A stretch of 45,243 nucleotides of DNA, from positions 1-45,243 of the forward strand of contig CALGCG010000098.1 of assembly GCA_937884485.1 (NCBI GenBank), written 5' to 3'. Source of the stretch: an uncultured Bacteroidales bacterium. Its GTDB lineage: Bacteria > Bacteroidota > Bacteroidia > Bacteroidales > P3. This document shows, piece by piece, positions 9,166 to 18,127 of the stretch (position 1 is the stretch's first letter; each line of letters starts with the position of its first letter). The notes under the pieces are model-generated. The model was given only the letters and a program-made list of their open reading frames with translations. It searched no databases and had not been told where the DNA came from. Position numbers and translations under genes: made by a program.

Positions 9166-10119
9166 ATGAAACTATCGATAATTCTTACCGTATATAACAA
9201 AGAGTCATTCCTTCGCCGTGCATTAGATTCCCTTCTTAACCAGAAGGATACAAACGGTGGCGAATATGAAGTGTTGGCAGTCAACGATGGTTCCACGGAT
9301 GGCTCTTCCGCCATATTGGATGAGTACGCACAACGAGATAATCGCTTACGTAGTCTAACACAACAAAACCAAGGGCTATCTATGGCACGCAACAATGGGG
9401 TGGAACCAGCGCAAGGAGATTATATATGGTTTGTTGATGCCGACGACTCTTTTTCACCCCGCTCTGTGCGACTGATTTGTGATGCGATGACTGATCATCC
9501 CGATGTGATACCTATCTATGCCAAAACTGATGGTATTGATAAGATCCGTAATCGTGTCAACCCTAATTTGCATACTGGAAAAGAAATCTTGGCAAATGGC
9601 GGATGGGAACATTGTGGGGTGTTCTGGGTACTGCGCAAAGAATTCCTATTGGAGAACAACCTTAGATTCTTCCCAGGTATCTACCATGAAGATGCCGAGT
9701 TTACTCCACGTATGCTGTATATGGCAAAATCGGCACATGTGGTTCCTGAAGTGCTTTATACCGTTTACCGAGACCCCAATTCCATTACTCAGGTGCCTCG
9801 ACCCAAACGGGCTTTCGATTGTTTGACTGTAGCAGAACGATTATCTATGTTTTTTGAAAAAAATAATGATGATTCGATGATAGACAGAATGATGAATTAT
9901 CGAATATCAATGCTTATTAATGATGCGCTCTCGGTTATTAGTAAGAATTCGCGCGAGGATCGGCATAAGTTCGATAAAACAGTCCGGACGAAGCCTATGT
10001 TAATTAATATTTTGAAGAAGGCGTCAGTTCGCAAATATAGGATAGAAGCTGTGTTGTTCCGCTGTTTTCCGGGTCACTATTCCTCTATTTATAGAGTGAT
10101 GAAACGGTTTGGTAAATAA
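9166..10119 (+). CDS. GT2-family glycosyltransferase
   Basis: A 317-residue GT-A fold transferase. Marks: LSIILTVYNKE at the start, nucleotide-binding NDGSTDGS (40-47), the metal-binding DADD (91-94), and an HEDAEFTP-type acidic acceptor motif (about 183-190). It transfers one sugar from a nucleotide-sugar donor onto the lipid-linked repeat unit on the cytoplasmic side. It starts 12 bp after the polymerase gene and ends 12 bp before the next transferase, so it is in the same operon. The sugar cannot be named from sequence. Confidence 0.9.
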   Translation: MKLSIILTVYNKESFLRRALDSLLNQKDTNGGEYEVLAVNDGSTDGSSAILDEYAQRDNRLRSLTQQNQGLSMARNNGVEPAQGDYIWFVDADDSFSPRSVRLICDAMTDHPDVIPIYAKTDGIDKIRNRVNPNLHTGKEILANGGWEHCGVFWVLRKEFLLENNLRFFPGIYHEDAEFTPRMLYMAKSAHVVPEVLYTVYRDPNSITQVPRPKRAFDCLTVAERLSMFFEKNNDDSMIDRMMNYRISMLINDALSVISKNSREDRHKFDKTVRTKPMLINILKKASVRKYRIEAVLFRCFPGHYSSIYRVMKRFGK

Positions 10120-10131
10120 AAAAACGCACCT

Positions 10132-11250
10132 ATGCATATCCTTCATATTTCCAACGATTTTAGTAATACTAAAGTCCACGCTAACTTATACAAGCAATTG
10201 GACAAATTGGGTGTGGAGCAAACCATTTTCAATCCTATAAGGGTGATACGTCGAGAGACTATTGGGCGCAATGAGTTTGAGGGTGAACATACGCGATTCG
10301 TGTATGCTGATGTGGTGAAACCCTTCCATCGCTATGTTTATCATATCAAACAGCATCGGATATACCGTGAATTGCGTAAAAAAGTTAGTATCGAGGGTGT
10401 TGACCTTTGCCACGCCACCACTTTGTTTACCGACGGTGGCCAAGCGTATAAACTTTTCAAAAGATACCACATCCCATATCTCGTGGCTGTAAGAAGTACT
10501 GACTACTATGCATTTTTGTTGAAAGCGCCGCATACATGGCCATCGGCAAAGAAAATACTGTTGAATGCATCTAAAATCGTGTTCGTTTCGCCAACATTGA
10601 AAGATAAATTCTGTTCTCATCACTATATCAGTAAGTTCTTGCCTAATTTTGAAAAAAAAATAATTGTATCGAGGAATGGCATTGACGATTTCTGGATTGA
10701 CAACACCAACCGAAACGACGTTCCCGACAACCATAGTGTTCTTTACGTGGGTACCATGATCAGGCGCAAGCGTCCGTTGGCTGTTATCGAGGCAGTCTTG
10801 CAACTTAAAGAGAAGTATCCTGATATAAAGGTCAATCTTATTGGATGCACAGGGGAAGATGAAGCGTCCGTGAAACAATATGCAGCAAGTAACCCGGAGG
10901 TTGTGGTTTATCATGGAAGAATCAACGACAAGCAGAGACTTTTGGAGAATTATCGTAATAACTCGCTATTTGTTCTCCCTTCGACAGCTGAGACTTTCGG
11001 CTTGGTATATTTAGAGGCGTTGTCACAGAACTTGCCCGTCATCTATACCAAAGGTGATGGTGTTGATGGATTTTTACCAGATAATAGTGGTGTAGGGCTA
11101 ATTACACCAAGTGTTGAGAGTATTAAGGTGGCGATAGAAAAGGTTTTTGACAATAGGAGTGGTTATTCAAATAAGGGAATTGATTTTGATTTATTCAGAT
11201 GGAGTAATATAGCATCTGAATATTCAAAAATGTACTCGGATATTTTATAA
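10132..11250 (+). CDS. GT4-family glycosyltransferase
   Basis: A 372-residue GT-B fold transferase. The C-terminal donor-binding domain is clear: VSRNGID (179-185), LYVGTMIRRK (204-213) and the E-x7-E motif AETFGLVYLEA with E287 and E295. It is a retaining transferase acting in repeat-unit assembly. It follows the GT2 gene by 12 bp. After it comes a 375-bp stretch of decayed sequence, so it is probably the last gene of this sub-operon. Confidence 0.9.
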   Translation: MHILHISNDFSNTKVHANLYKQLDKLGVEQTIFNPIRVIRRETIGRNEFEGEHTRFVYADVVKPFHRYVYHIKQHRIYRELRKKVSIEGVDLCHATTLFTDGGQAYKLFKRYHIPYLVAVRSTDYYAFLLKAPHTWPSAKKILLNASKIVFVSPTLKDKFCSHHYISKFLPNFEKKIIVSRNGIDDFWIDNTNRNDVPDNHSVLYVGTMIRRKRPLAVIEAVLQLKEKYPDIKVNLIGCTGEDEASVKQYAASNPEVVVYHGRINDKQRLLENYRNNSLFVLPSTAETFGLVYLEALSQNLPVIYTKGDGVDGFLPDNSGVGLITPSVESIKVAIEKVFDNRSGYSNKGIDFDLFRWSNIASEYSKMYSDIL

Positions 11251-11258
11251 AAAAACAG

Positions 11259-11348
11259 TATGCCCAACATTTTTTGTCATTTGATGATTCAAGGATGGAT
11301 TTCTACACCAATGTGTTGCCCCTACTGAAGAGATACAATGTTCCCTGA
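11259..11348 (+). pseudogene. Polysaccharide deacetylase (NodB-type) remnant
   Basis: A 29-codon open stretch reads ...HFLSFDDSRMDFYTNV LPLLKRYNVP and then stops (TGA 11346-11348). The pattern 'LSFDD......Y.NvLPlLKrYnvP' is the first conserved motif of NodB-homology polysaccharide deacetylases (usually TFDDG...LPiLKkYgiPAT). The rest of the domain is missing, so this is a decayed fragment. It overlaps no other gene. Confidence 0.6.
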
Positions 11349-11475
11349 AAATTATTGTAAAATATTATTTGTAAAATGAAAAATTAGTTTTGGCTTCGCA
11401 TTCATAAAACGAATGTCAAGTCAAGGTTGCCTTGCAGATTAATGGATTCTGTCTGTTGGGTGACCCCAAAAGTGA

Positions 11476-11592
11476 ATAAAAAGAGCCCACCATAAGTATC
11501 GCTTTGAGGTTGATGCAATAAGAAAAATTGAAAATGAAAAATATTGTGAGTTGTCTCCCAATGAAGATCATGAGAAAATAGAGGTACTATAA
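11476..11592 (+). pseudogene. Unidentified C-terminal gene remnant
   Basis: A 38-codon open stretch (HKYRFEVDAI, then RKIENEKYCELSP... EKIEVL, stop at 11590-11592) has protein-like composition but no start or recognised motif. It may be the tail of the same decayed gene as the deacetylase fragment upstream, or of another one. Confidence 0.3.
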
Positions 11593-11625
11593 ATAGATGT
11601 TAAACACAATGCATAAAATAATAAA

Positions 11626-12435
11626 ATGGAACTTAAATATAATTTGAATAAAGGTGTTTGGTGCTTCACTTTGGCGCCTCATTTGGAAAAAAAAATGGAT
11701 TGTTCACAGTGTAAGAAGTTGTTGTCGCATGGTGGTTATGCTGTAAGAAATGTATATGATTTTGATATTAAAGAAGAAACGGAGTTCTGGTATTTGATAA
11801 AGGACAGCTTTGGTGGATTTGATGAACTAACATCAAAAATGCGCAACAAGGTTAGACGCAGTTTTAATGATTGTGACATCAAACAAATCACCAAAAAAGA
11901 ACTATTGTCGAAAGGATATGGTGTGTATTGCGAAGCAATGGAAAACTATCGAGTAAAAGCTGTTGCATCTTCAAAAGATGCTTTCATACAACGTATTAAT
12001 TCTTGTAAAGAAGATGAATGGGATTTTTGGGGAGTTTATTTGAAGGGAACGGAGACGCTAATCGCTTTTGCTATGAATAGAGTAACGGAGGATATGTGTG
12101 GATACTCGACAATGAAGGCTGTTCCTAAATATCAGCAACAGCATAGACCTTATTATGGTTTGATTTTTGAAATGAATCGTTATTATTTGTGTGAGAAGGG
12201 TAAAAAGTATGTCTCTGATGGTGCTCGTACCATAACGAATCATTCAAATGTACAATCTTTTTTATCAGATGATTTTCATTTTCGAAAAGCATTTTGTCAT
12301 CTGCAATTGGTTTATCCTTTTTGGATGAGAATCATTATTAAAACATTGTATCCGTTCAGAAATGTGATTCCTGTTCGTAAAATCAAAGCAATGCTTAATA
12401 TGGAGTGGATGGCACGTAATTCACAAGCAAATTAA
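11626..12435 (+). CDS. GNAT/FemAB-like acyltransferase-fold protein
   Basis: A 269-residue protein with features of FemAB-like/GNAT-fold acyl- or aminoacyltransferases: MRNKVRRSFNDC at about 81-92 (family-like 'RkqirkA' helix), a central region WDFWGVYLKGTETLIAFAM (about 139-157), and PYYGLIFEMNRYYL. I do not recognise a closer family. Proteins of this type acylate amino sugars or peptides. It sits before a LicD gene and close to a carrier-protein/ketosynthase set, so it could be the enzyme that moves an acyl group from the carrier protein to a sugar; that is inference. Confidence 0.5.
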   Translation: MELKYNLNKGVWCFTLAPHLEKKMDCSQCKKLLSHGGYAVRNVYDFDIKEETEFWYLIKDSFGGFDELTSKMRNKVRRSFNDCDIKQITKKELLSKGYGVYCEAMENYRVKAVASSKDAFIQRINSCKEDEWDFWGVYLKGTETLIAFAMNRVTEDMCGYSTMKAVPKYQQQHRPYYGLIFEMNRYYLCEKGKKYVSDGARTITNHSNVQSFLSDDFHFRKAFCHLQLVYPFWMRIIIKTLYPFRNVIPVRKIKAMLNMEWMARNSQAN

Positions 12436-12450
12436 TATACAATTAGTTTT

Positions 12451-13176
12451 ATGGACTTGGATAATAAATACGGAAAATTACAAATACAAAAGCAATTACT
12501 ATCATTGCTTAAAGAATTCAATGACTTTTGTATCAGCAATAGTATTGTTTATAGTTTGGATAGTGGGTCTTTATTGGGGGCGATTCGTCATAATGGATTC
12601 ATTCCATGGGATGATGATATAGATGTTGTTATGAATCGTAAAAACAGAGATCTATTATTAAAAATAATTGGAACATCTAAAATATTAGTATATGAAAAAG
12701 AATTGTGGATAGATAAAATTCGATTTAATAATGAAAAAGAATCTCCGGGGGCCACAATAGATATCTTTATTTTAGACAATGCACCAAATAATAGATTTGA
12801 GCGAAAATTAAAGGTTTTCTTGATATCTTTGTTACAGGGAATGATAAAAGGTAAACCTAAATACGGCCGTTTTGGCTTGAGAAATAAGATGATAGCATTC
12901 GTTTCGTATATTCTTGGTAGGCCGTTCAGTTATGAGAGAAAAATGAGGTGGTATGAAAATGTATCAAAGAAGGATAATGGAAAAGTCACGGATTTTTGTT
13001 CATGTTACAATTATATGTTTTCTGAGTTAAAAACACTTTATCATTCATGTTGTTTAGATCAGATAATCTATCATCAGTTTGAAGACATGTCAGTTCCAAT
13101 AACGTTGGATTATGATTATTATTTAAAACAACTTTATGGTGACTATATGACTCCTCAAAGGAAAAGTGAAAAATAG
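12451..13176 (+). CDS. LicD-family phosphotransferase (first copy)
   Basis: A 241-residue LicD-family protein. The signature is clear: LDSGSLLGAIRHNGFIPWDDD from residue 36, ending in the metal-binding acidic run DDDID (54-58), and a family-typical C-terminus YLKQLYGDYMTPQ. LicD proteins transfer phosphocholine or similar polyol phosphates from a CDP-activated donor to a sugar. A second LicD lies at 18128, and LicA/LicC-like enzymes at 19066 and 20012. The gene is more AT-rich than the aminotransferase gene that follows 19 bp later, suggesting separate acquisition. Confidence 0.88.
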   Translation: MDLDNKYGKLQIQKQLLSLLKEFNDFCISNSIVYSLDSGSLLGAIRHNGFIPWDDDIDVVMNRKNRDLLLKIIGTSKILVYEKELWIDKIRFNNEKESPGATIDIFILDNAPNNRFERKLKVFLISLLQGMIKGKPKYGRFGLRNKMIAFVSYILGRPFSYERKMRWYENVSKKDNGKVTDFCSCYNYMFSELKTLYHSCCLDQIIYHQFEDMSVPITLDYDYYLKQLYGDYMTPQRKSEK

Positions 13177-13195
13177 TAATTAATGTTTTTTTATT

Positions 13196-14275
13196 ATGCT
13201 GAATTTTACAGTAGGACCAGTAATGTCTAGCGATATGGTACGGGAAATAGGAGCTGAGCAGGTGCCATATTTTAGGACGGCTGAGTTTTCGAAACTCATG
13301 CTTGAAAATGAATGTCTTATAAAGAAATTTGCACATACTACTGCTGATAGTCGCGTGGTCTTCATGACTTGCTCTGGGTCTGGTGGTATGGAAACCTCCA
13401 TTATGAATTGTTTAACCAAACAGGACAAGGCGTTGGTGATTAACGGAGGCTCTTTCGGTGAACGTTTTGTAGAGTTGCTTACGTTGCACGAGATCCCGTT
13501 CACAGAAATCAAGTTAGAGCACGGCAAGGCTTTGAAACCGGAACATCTCGCGCCATACGAGGACGAGGGCTATACGGCTTTCCTTCTCCAGAAACATGAA
13601 ACTTCCACAGGTGTGCATTATGACATCAATCTTGTCAGTGATTTCTGTAAACGTAATGGCTGTTTCTTGATTGTTGATACAATCAGCACTTTCTTGTGCG
13701 ATCCATTTGACATGGCGGCATTGGACGCAGGGGTGATGATTACGGGCTCGCAAAAAGCATTGGCTTGTCCTCCTGGTATTGCAGTGATGGCCTTGGCCCC
13801 TTCAGCATTGAACCGAATTGAAAAGACTAAGTGCTGTTGCCAGTATTTTGACCTGAAGATTGCTTTAAAGAACCAAGAACGCGGTCAGACCCCATGGACT
13901 CCAGCTGTGGGTGTGTTACGTCAAATAAATGTTCGTCTGAAAGAAATTGATGCCGCTGGCGGTGACAAGGCTGAAATTGAACGTACCGCTCGTTTGGCCA
14001 ACTATTTCCGCAATAAGATTAAGGAACATAATCTTCCTTTCGAGATTATCAGTGAAAGTTTGAGTAATGCTGTCACGCCATTGCATCCCACCACGCAGTC
14101 TGCCAATGAGATTTTCCTTAAAATCAAAGACGAGTATGGAATGTGGGTTTGCCCGAATGGTGGCGATATGAAAGACACTGTGTTCCGGGTGGGGCATATC
14201 GGTTGTCTTACGGAAAAAGATTACGATCAGCTTATAGATGCTTTCATTGATTTAAGAAACAAAAATTTCATTTAA
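13196..14275 (+). CDS. Class V PLP aminotransferase (alanine-glyoxylate / AEP-transaminase type)
   Basis: A 359-residue fold-type I aminotransferase. Marks: CSGSGGMETSIM (59-70, phosphate-binding region), D161 in IVDTISTF (pairs with the PLP ring nitrogen), and K187 in GSQKALACPPG as the Schiff-base lysine. The GSQKAL-PPG lysine context is that of alanine-glyoxylate and serine-type enzymes rather than the classical 2-aminoethylphosphonate enzyme, although automatic annotation often names this group after the latter. No PEP mutase or phosphonopyruvate decarboxylase is in the window, so a phosphonate role is not supported. The GNAT gene follows after 3 bp. Confidence 0.75.
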   Translation: MLNFTVGPVMSSDMVREIGAEQVPYFRTAEFSKLMLENECLIKKFAHTTADSRVVFMTCSGSGGMETSIMNCLTKQDKALVINGGSFGERFVELLTLHEIPFTEIKLEHGKALKPEHLAPYEDEGYTAFLLQKHETSTGVHYDINLVSDFCKRNGCFLIVDTISTFLCDPFDMAALDAGVMITGSQKALACPPGIAVMALAPSALNRIEKTKCCCQYFDLKIALKNQERGQTPWTPAVGVLRQINVRLKEIDAAGGDKAEIERTARLANYFRNKIKEHNLPFEIISESLSNAVTPLHPTTQSANEIFLKIKDEYGMWVCPNGGDMKDTVFRVGHIGCLTEKDYDQLIDAFIDLRNKNFI

Positions 14276-14278
14276 AAC

Positions 14279-14926
14279 ATGGAAGAAATCAGAATAATAG
14301 AGAAACCGGATTGGGTGACTTGGGATGAAATAGCAGAATGCATAAAAGTTTCGCAAGCGACAAATAAAAAGAAAGGCTTTGATATGTCGTTTGGACATTA
14401 TACAGGAGATCAATTGAGGGATTCGGTTAATGGTGGGTATACTTTTGTTGCGCTGAATGAGGAAAATAAAGTTTTGGCCACAGTTTCTTTGAAAATAAGC
14501 AGATTGCATTTTTGGTGGTGTCGAGGTGAAGCAGGATTCCATTGTATGGAAAGTGTTTTGCCAGAATATCGTGGGACGGATGTTTATTTTGATTTACATC
14601 ACCAATTAGCATTGAAAGAATCTCAACTTGGACTAAAATTATTATGGGCTTCTACGCATGAGAATAACAAAACCATATTGAGACTTAGTGCAAAGGATGG
14701 ATGGAAGAAGATGCAGTATTCTGCGTCTGGGAAAAACTGTTTTTATTATTCAATTATTATTGCTAAATGGTTGCAGGAATGCCCATATAGTGATAGATTT
14801 ATTAATTTTATGTTTTGGGTTTCTAAGGTAGTGGTACGATTCCTCTATAAACCGGGAAAGGTGTTAAGATTTGCGTTCTGGAAAAAAAAACAAAAAATAG
14901 CATATTTATTATTAACAAAAAAATAA
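14279..14926 (+). CDS. GNAT-family N-acyltransferase
   Basis: A 215-residue GNAT-like protein. The central part shows the fold's order: a strand TFVALNEENKVLATVSLKI (about 55-73), the acyl-CoA/pantetheine-binding turn VLPEYRGTDVYFDLH (93-107), then LKLLWASTHENNKTILRL and KDGWKKM, as in GNATs. The Q/R-x-x-G-x-G/A loop appears as EYRGTDV, which is somewhat degenerate. The last about 60 residues contain a hydrophobic segment and basic tail (KWLQ... VVVRFLYKPGKVL), suggesting membrane association. It is 3 bp after the aminotransferase and 5 bp before the carrier protein, so it may use an acyl-carrier protein donor rather than acetyl-CoA. Confidence 0.7.
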   Translation: MEEIRIIEKPDWVTWDEIAECIKVSQATNKKKGFDMSFGHYTGDQLRDSVNGGYTFVALNEENKVLATVSLKISRLHFWWCRGEAGFHCMESVLPEYRGTDVYFDLHHQLALKESQLGLKLLWASTHENNKTILRLSAKDGWKKMQYSASGKNCFYYSIIIAKWLQECPYSDRFINFMFWVSKVVVRFLYKPGKVLRFAFWKKKQKIAYLLLTKK

Positions 14927-14931
14927 AAAAA

Positions 14932-15162
14932 ATGAAAAGTTTAGATGAATTTGTCGCTCTTTTTGCTGAGCAGTTTGAAGAAACAGATGCTAACCTTATC
15001 AAGGCAGATACTAAGTTTCGTGCTCTTGAAGAATGGTCGAGCCTAATTGCCTTGAGTATTATTGCCATGGTGGATGAGGAGTTCGATATTACTATTAAAG
15101 GCGAGGATATTAGAAATGCCGAAACAGTAGAAGACCTTTATAAAATTGTCCTCAACAAGTAG
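14932..15162 (+). CDS. Acyl carrier protein
   Basis: A 76-residue carrier protein. The phosphopantetheine site is EEWSSLIALS with S37 as the probable modified serine; the usual DSL is SSL, preceded by a Trp as in carrier proteins of specialised pathways (W-D-S-L type). Helix III region EFDITIKGEDIRNAETVEDLY is typical. It is acidic, as expected. The gene lies between a GNAT gene and a KAS III gene with spacings of 5 and 8 bp. This indicates a dedicated carrier protein for an acyl group made by the following ketosynthases and reductase. Confidence 0.9.
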   Translation: MKSLDEFVALFAEQFEETDANLIKADTKFRALEEWSSLIALSIIAMVDEEFDITIKGEDIRNAETVEDLYKIVLNK

Positions 15163-15170
15163 TAAAAGAT

Positions 15171-16238
15171 ATGGCATTTTTAGAATTCAAAAACGTGAGA
15201 ATCGCTGGCATAAGTGCTGGCGTTCCTTCGAACGTTATCGACAACATGGAAGGAGGAGAAAGGTTTTCCGCTGATTATTCTCCTGCCGATTTCATTGAGA
15301 CAACGGGTGTTCGTGAACGTCGTTGGACTAACAGCTTAACAACTAGTGATCTTTGTGTACCTGCAGCAGAGAAACTAATTTCGGATCTTGGTTGGGACAA
15401 ACAAGAGATAGAGGCTCTCGTTTTTGTTTCCCAAACGGCTGATTATATTTTACCAGCCACTTCATGTATCATTCAAGACAGATTGGGTCTTTCCAAAGAG
15501 TGCTTCACGCTTGACATCTCTTTGGGTTGTTCTGGTTGGGTACATGGTTTGAGTGTGGTGGCATCTCTGATGCAGAATGGTACGGTACGACGTGCCTTGT
15601 TGTTAGCTGGTGATGCCAAACCGCGTTATAATGATTCCGATCCATTGTTTGGTCATGCAGGAACTGCTACCGCTATAGAATTTGTCGAAGATGCAGAAGG
15701 CTTCATGTTCCATTTTGGAACCGACGGAAGTGGTTATGATGCTATCATAATCCCTGATGGTGGTGCAAGAAATGGTATTTCAATGCATTCTTTCGACGAG
15801 GAAGTGATTGATGGTAAGAGCTATAATCGTTTGCAAGACCGCATGAAAGGCATGGATGTGTTCTCCTTTGGCATATCCACTGCACCAAAGTCGGTAAAAA
15901 AATTGGCTGAACACAACAGTTTTGACTATCTGGATTATGATTTCTTCGTGTTTCATCAGGCCAACATGAAGATGAACAATATGATAGCTAAGAAACTGAA
16001 ACTGGATGCCGAGAAAGTGCCGAGTAGTATGGCTCATTTCGGTAATACGTCAAGTGCCAGTATTCCTATCACCATCGTAACAGAGTTGAAAAACAAATTG
16101 AATGGTCATAAGAAGTTCATCTGTTGCGGTTTTGGTGTCGGGCTGTCATGGGGTACTGTCGCTTTTGATACGGACAACATATTGATTTCAAACCTTGTCG
16201 AGGTTGATGAGGAGAAAGGTGAATCAAAATGGGTATAA
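15171..16238 (+). CDS. Ketoacyl-ACP synthase III family protein (first copy)
   Basis: A 355-residue KAS III (FabH-like) enzyme with the full Cys-His-Asn triad: C120 in LGCSGWVHGL, H262 in FHQANMKM, N292 in FGNTSSASIP. These enzymes condense an acyl-CoA starter with malonyl-ACP; some relatives act as acyltransferases instead. It differs clearly from a housekeeping FabH in its insert around residues 196-225 and its long C-terminus. It follows the carrier protein by 8 bp and overlaps the SDR gene by 10 bp, which implies translational coupling. Confidence 0.9.
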   Translation: MAFLEFKNVRIAGISAGVPSNVIDNMEGGERFSADYSPADFIETTGVRERRWTNSLTTSDLCVPAAEKLISDLGWDKQEIEALVFVSQTADYILPATSCIIQDRLGLSKECFTLDISLGCSGWVHGLSVVASLMQNGTVRRALLLAGDAKPRYNDSDPLFGHAGTATAIEFVEDAEGFMFHFGTDGSGYDAIIIPDGGARNGISMHSFDEEVIDGKSYNRLQDRMKGMDVFSFGISTAPKSVKKLAEHNSFDYLDYDFFVFHQANMKMNNMIAKKLKLDAEKVPSSMAHFGNTSSASIPITIVTELKNKLNGHKKFICCGFGVGLSWGTVAFDTDNILISNLVEVDEEKGESKWV

Positions 16239-16981
16239 GTTATAATCCGTTTTCATTAGAAGGAAAGACCGTGCTTGTGACCGGTGCTTCATCAGGCATC
16301 GGTCAGGCTACGGCAATTGAATGTGCCAAAATGGGCGCGAAGGTCGTTATTACTGGCCGTAATGTTGAACGTCTGCAAGAGACGTTTGACCAACTTGAAG
16401 GTGAAGGCCATCTCCAAATAGCAGCCGACATTAATCAGGAAGAGGATATTGAGCGTCTTGTGACCGAATGTCCAGCTCTCGATGGTCTTGTCAATAATGC
16501 TGGCAGGGGCTTGAGCAAACCAGTTAATTTCATCAAATTGGAAGACTTGCAGGATGTGTTTCAGACCAACCTGTTTGGTGTGGCGCTCCTTACCAAGATG
16601 CTGTTAAAGAAAAAGAAGCTCACCAAAGATGCTTCAATTGTATTCACATCGTCCATCTCGTCTTACATGACAGCCCCAGGCCTATCTATCTATGCTTCGT
16701 CAAAGGCGGCTATAAGTGCGTATATGCGTACATGTGCTATTGAACTTGGCGCAAAGGGTATCAGATGCAATGCTATTTTGCCTGGCATGGTGGAGACCAA
16801 ACTCATCAATGATGGTACCTATACCGAAGAGGACAAGCAGGCCGATTTAGTCTATTATCCACTTGGGCGTTACGGCAGGCCGGAAGACGTAGCCCGTGCT
16901 ATGGTTTTCTTGTTGAGCGATGCCAGTGCATGGATGACAGGGACAGAACTTATCGTTGATGGTGGCAGATGTCTAAAATAG
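16229..16981 (+). CDS. SDR-family ketoreductase (FabG-like)
   Basis: A 250-residue short-chain dehydrogenase/reductase. Cofactor motif TGASSGIG (18-25), NNAG (89-92), catalytic S142, Y155 and K159 in the YASSK motif, and a C-terminal LSDASAWMTGTELIVDGG. The R44 after the second strand (TGRN) favours NADPH. It would reduce a beta-ketoacyl-ACP from the flanking KAS III enzymes to the beta-hydroxyacyl-ACP. The start overlaps the end of the first KAS III gene by 10 bp. A 77-bp gap precedes the second KAS III gene. Confidence 0.9.
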   Translation: MGISYNPFSLEGKTVLVTGASSGIGQATAIECAKMGAKVVITGRNVERLQETFDQLEGEGHLQIAADINQEEDIERLVTECPALDGLVNNAGRGLSKPVNFIKLEDLQDVFQTNLFGVALLTKMLLKKKKLTKDASIVFTSSISSYMTAPGLSIYASSKAAISAYMRTCAIELGAKGIRCNAILPGMVETKLINDGTYTEEDKQADLVYYPLGRYGRPEDVARAMVFLLSDASAWMTGTELIVDGGRCLK

Positions 16982-17058
16982 TACATCTGATAGCTTTTTA
17001 CATTTCTCTGATATCATAATGGAATCCAAAGTTGTTAAAGCATGGCATTGATTATTTT

Positions 17059-18060
17059 ATGGAAGTCTATATAAAAGAGATAGCTTATTTTTTGCCTAAA
17101 AAGGTCGTGTCTAATGAGGAACTTGTCAAGGAGTTCCCGGAATGGAGCGTGGATAAAATAGCCGACAAAGTAGGAGTTTGTGAACGACATGTGGCATCTT
17201 CTGATGAAACAGCAACTGATCTCGCGGTTTTGGCAGCAGAAGTTCTATTTGCAAAGGGAACAGTGAAACGGGAAGACATCGACTTTGTGCTGTTTTGCAC
17301 ACAAAGTCCAGACTACAAACTACCATCGTCAGCTTGTATAATACAGGACAGATTGGGCCTTGGCACTCACTGTGGATCTTTTGACTTTAACTTGGGCTGT
17401 TCTGGCTACGAATATGGTTTGGCTGTGGCTAAAGGGTTGGTAGTTGCCGGGATTTCTTCAAATGTTTTATTGCTGACAGGCGAGACATATAACCATTATC
17501 TTCACCCACGTGACAAAGGGAATCGAACCATATTCGGTGATGGAGCCTCCGCAACGGTTATCTCCACAGAAGGTTTTGCTGCTATCGGTGAGTTTAGCCT
17601 TGGCACAGACGGTTCAGGGGCGAAACATCTTATTGTGAAGAGTGGTGGTGCTCGTTTCCCGAAAAAGTTAAATGACCTAAAATTTGATGACGGAGGCAAT
17701 CCTATCAGTTCAGACTATCTAAATATGGATGGTCAGGAAATTTTTGCATTCACACTAACGAAAGTACCCAAAATGATGAAGGATGTGTTGATGAAAAACG
17801 GCCTTCAAAAGGAGGATGTGAATTTGTTTGTGTTTCATCAAGCAAACAAATATATGCTGGAACATCTGCGCAAGAAACTCAAGATAGAAGAAGAAAAGTT
17901 CTTCAACAACTTGGCATTTGTGGGAAATACAGTCTCTTCAACTATACCTATAGCCTTGTTTGATGCTCGTGAGCAAGGAAAACTGAAGGGTATTGTGTTG
18001 TTGGCAGGATTTGGCGTTGGTTTAAGTTGGGGTGCTACAGTGATAAGGATTATGGAATAG
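17059..18060 (+). CDS. Ketoacyl-ACP synthase III family protein (second copy)
   Basis: A 333-residue KAS III enzyme with an intact triad: C114 in LGCSGYEYGL, H260 in FHQANKYM, N290 in VGNTVSSTIP. I prefer ATG 17059 (MEVYIKEIAYFLPKK), which aligns with FabH N-termini, over an upstream TTG at 17032. It is a clear paralogue of the protein at 15171 but diverged, so the two may differ in starter or extender chain, giving one or two rounds of elongation. A LicD gene follows after 67 bp. Confidence 0.9.
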   Translation: MEVYIKEIAYFLPKKVVSNEELVKEFPEWSVDKIADKVGVCERHVASSDETATDLAVLAAEVLFAKGTVKREDIDFVLFCTQSPDYKLPSSACIIQDRLGLGTHCGSFDFNLGCSGYEYGLAVAKGLVVAGISSNVLLLTGETYNHYLHPRDKGNRTIFGDGASATVISTEGFAAIGEFSLGTDGSGAKHLIVKSGGARFPKKLNDLKFDDGGNPISSDYLNMDGQEIFAFTLTKVPKMMKDVLMKNGLQKEDVNLFVFHQANKYMLEHLRKKLKIEEEKFFNNLAFVGNTVSSTIPIALFDAREQGKLKGIVLLAGFGVGLSWGATVIRIME

Positions 18061-18127
18061 TTTTTTACTCGTAATATGAAGAAACTTGCAATTATAAAAG
18101 CGATAATAATCAAAAAAAATAAAAAAA

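Larger units (their letters stand above)
11251..11625. other. Gene-free stretch with gene remnants
   Basis: There is no intact gene. Two fragments of former reading frames can be recognised, listed separately (11259-11348 and 11476-11592). Between them is AT-rich sequence without clear coding potential. The stretch looks like the scar of a deleted or decayed gene between the GT4 gene and the acyltransferase-like gene. Confidence 0.6.

Noticed and set aside
13196..14275. Phosphonate (2-aminoethylphosphonate) pathway
   Set aside because: Only a class V aminotransferase is present; no PEP mutase or phosphonopyruvate decarboxylase is seen, and its lysine motif is of the alanine-glyoxylate/serine type.
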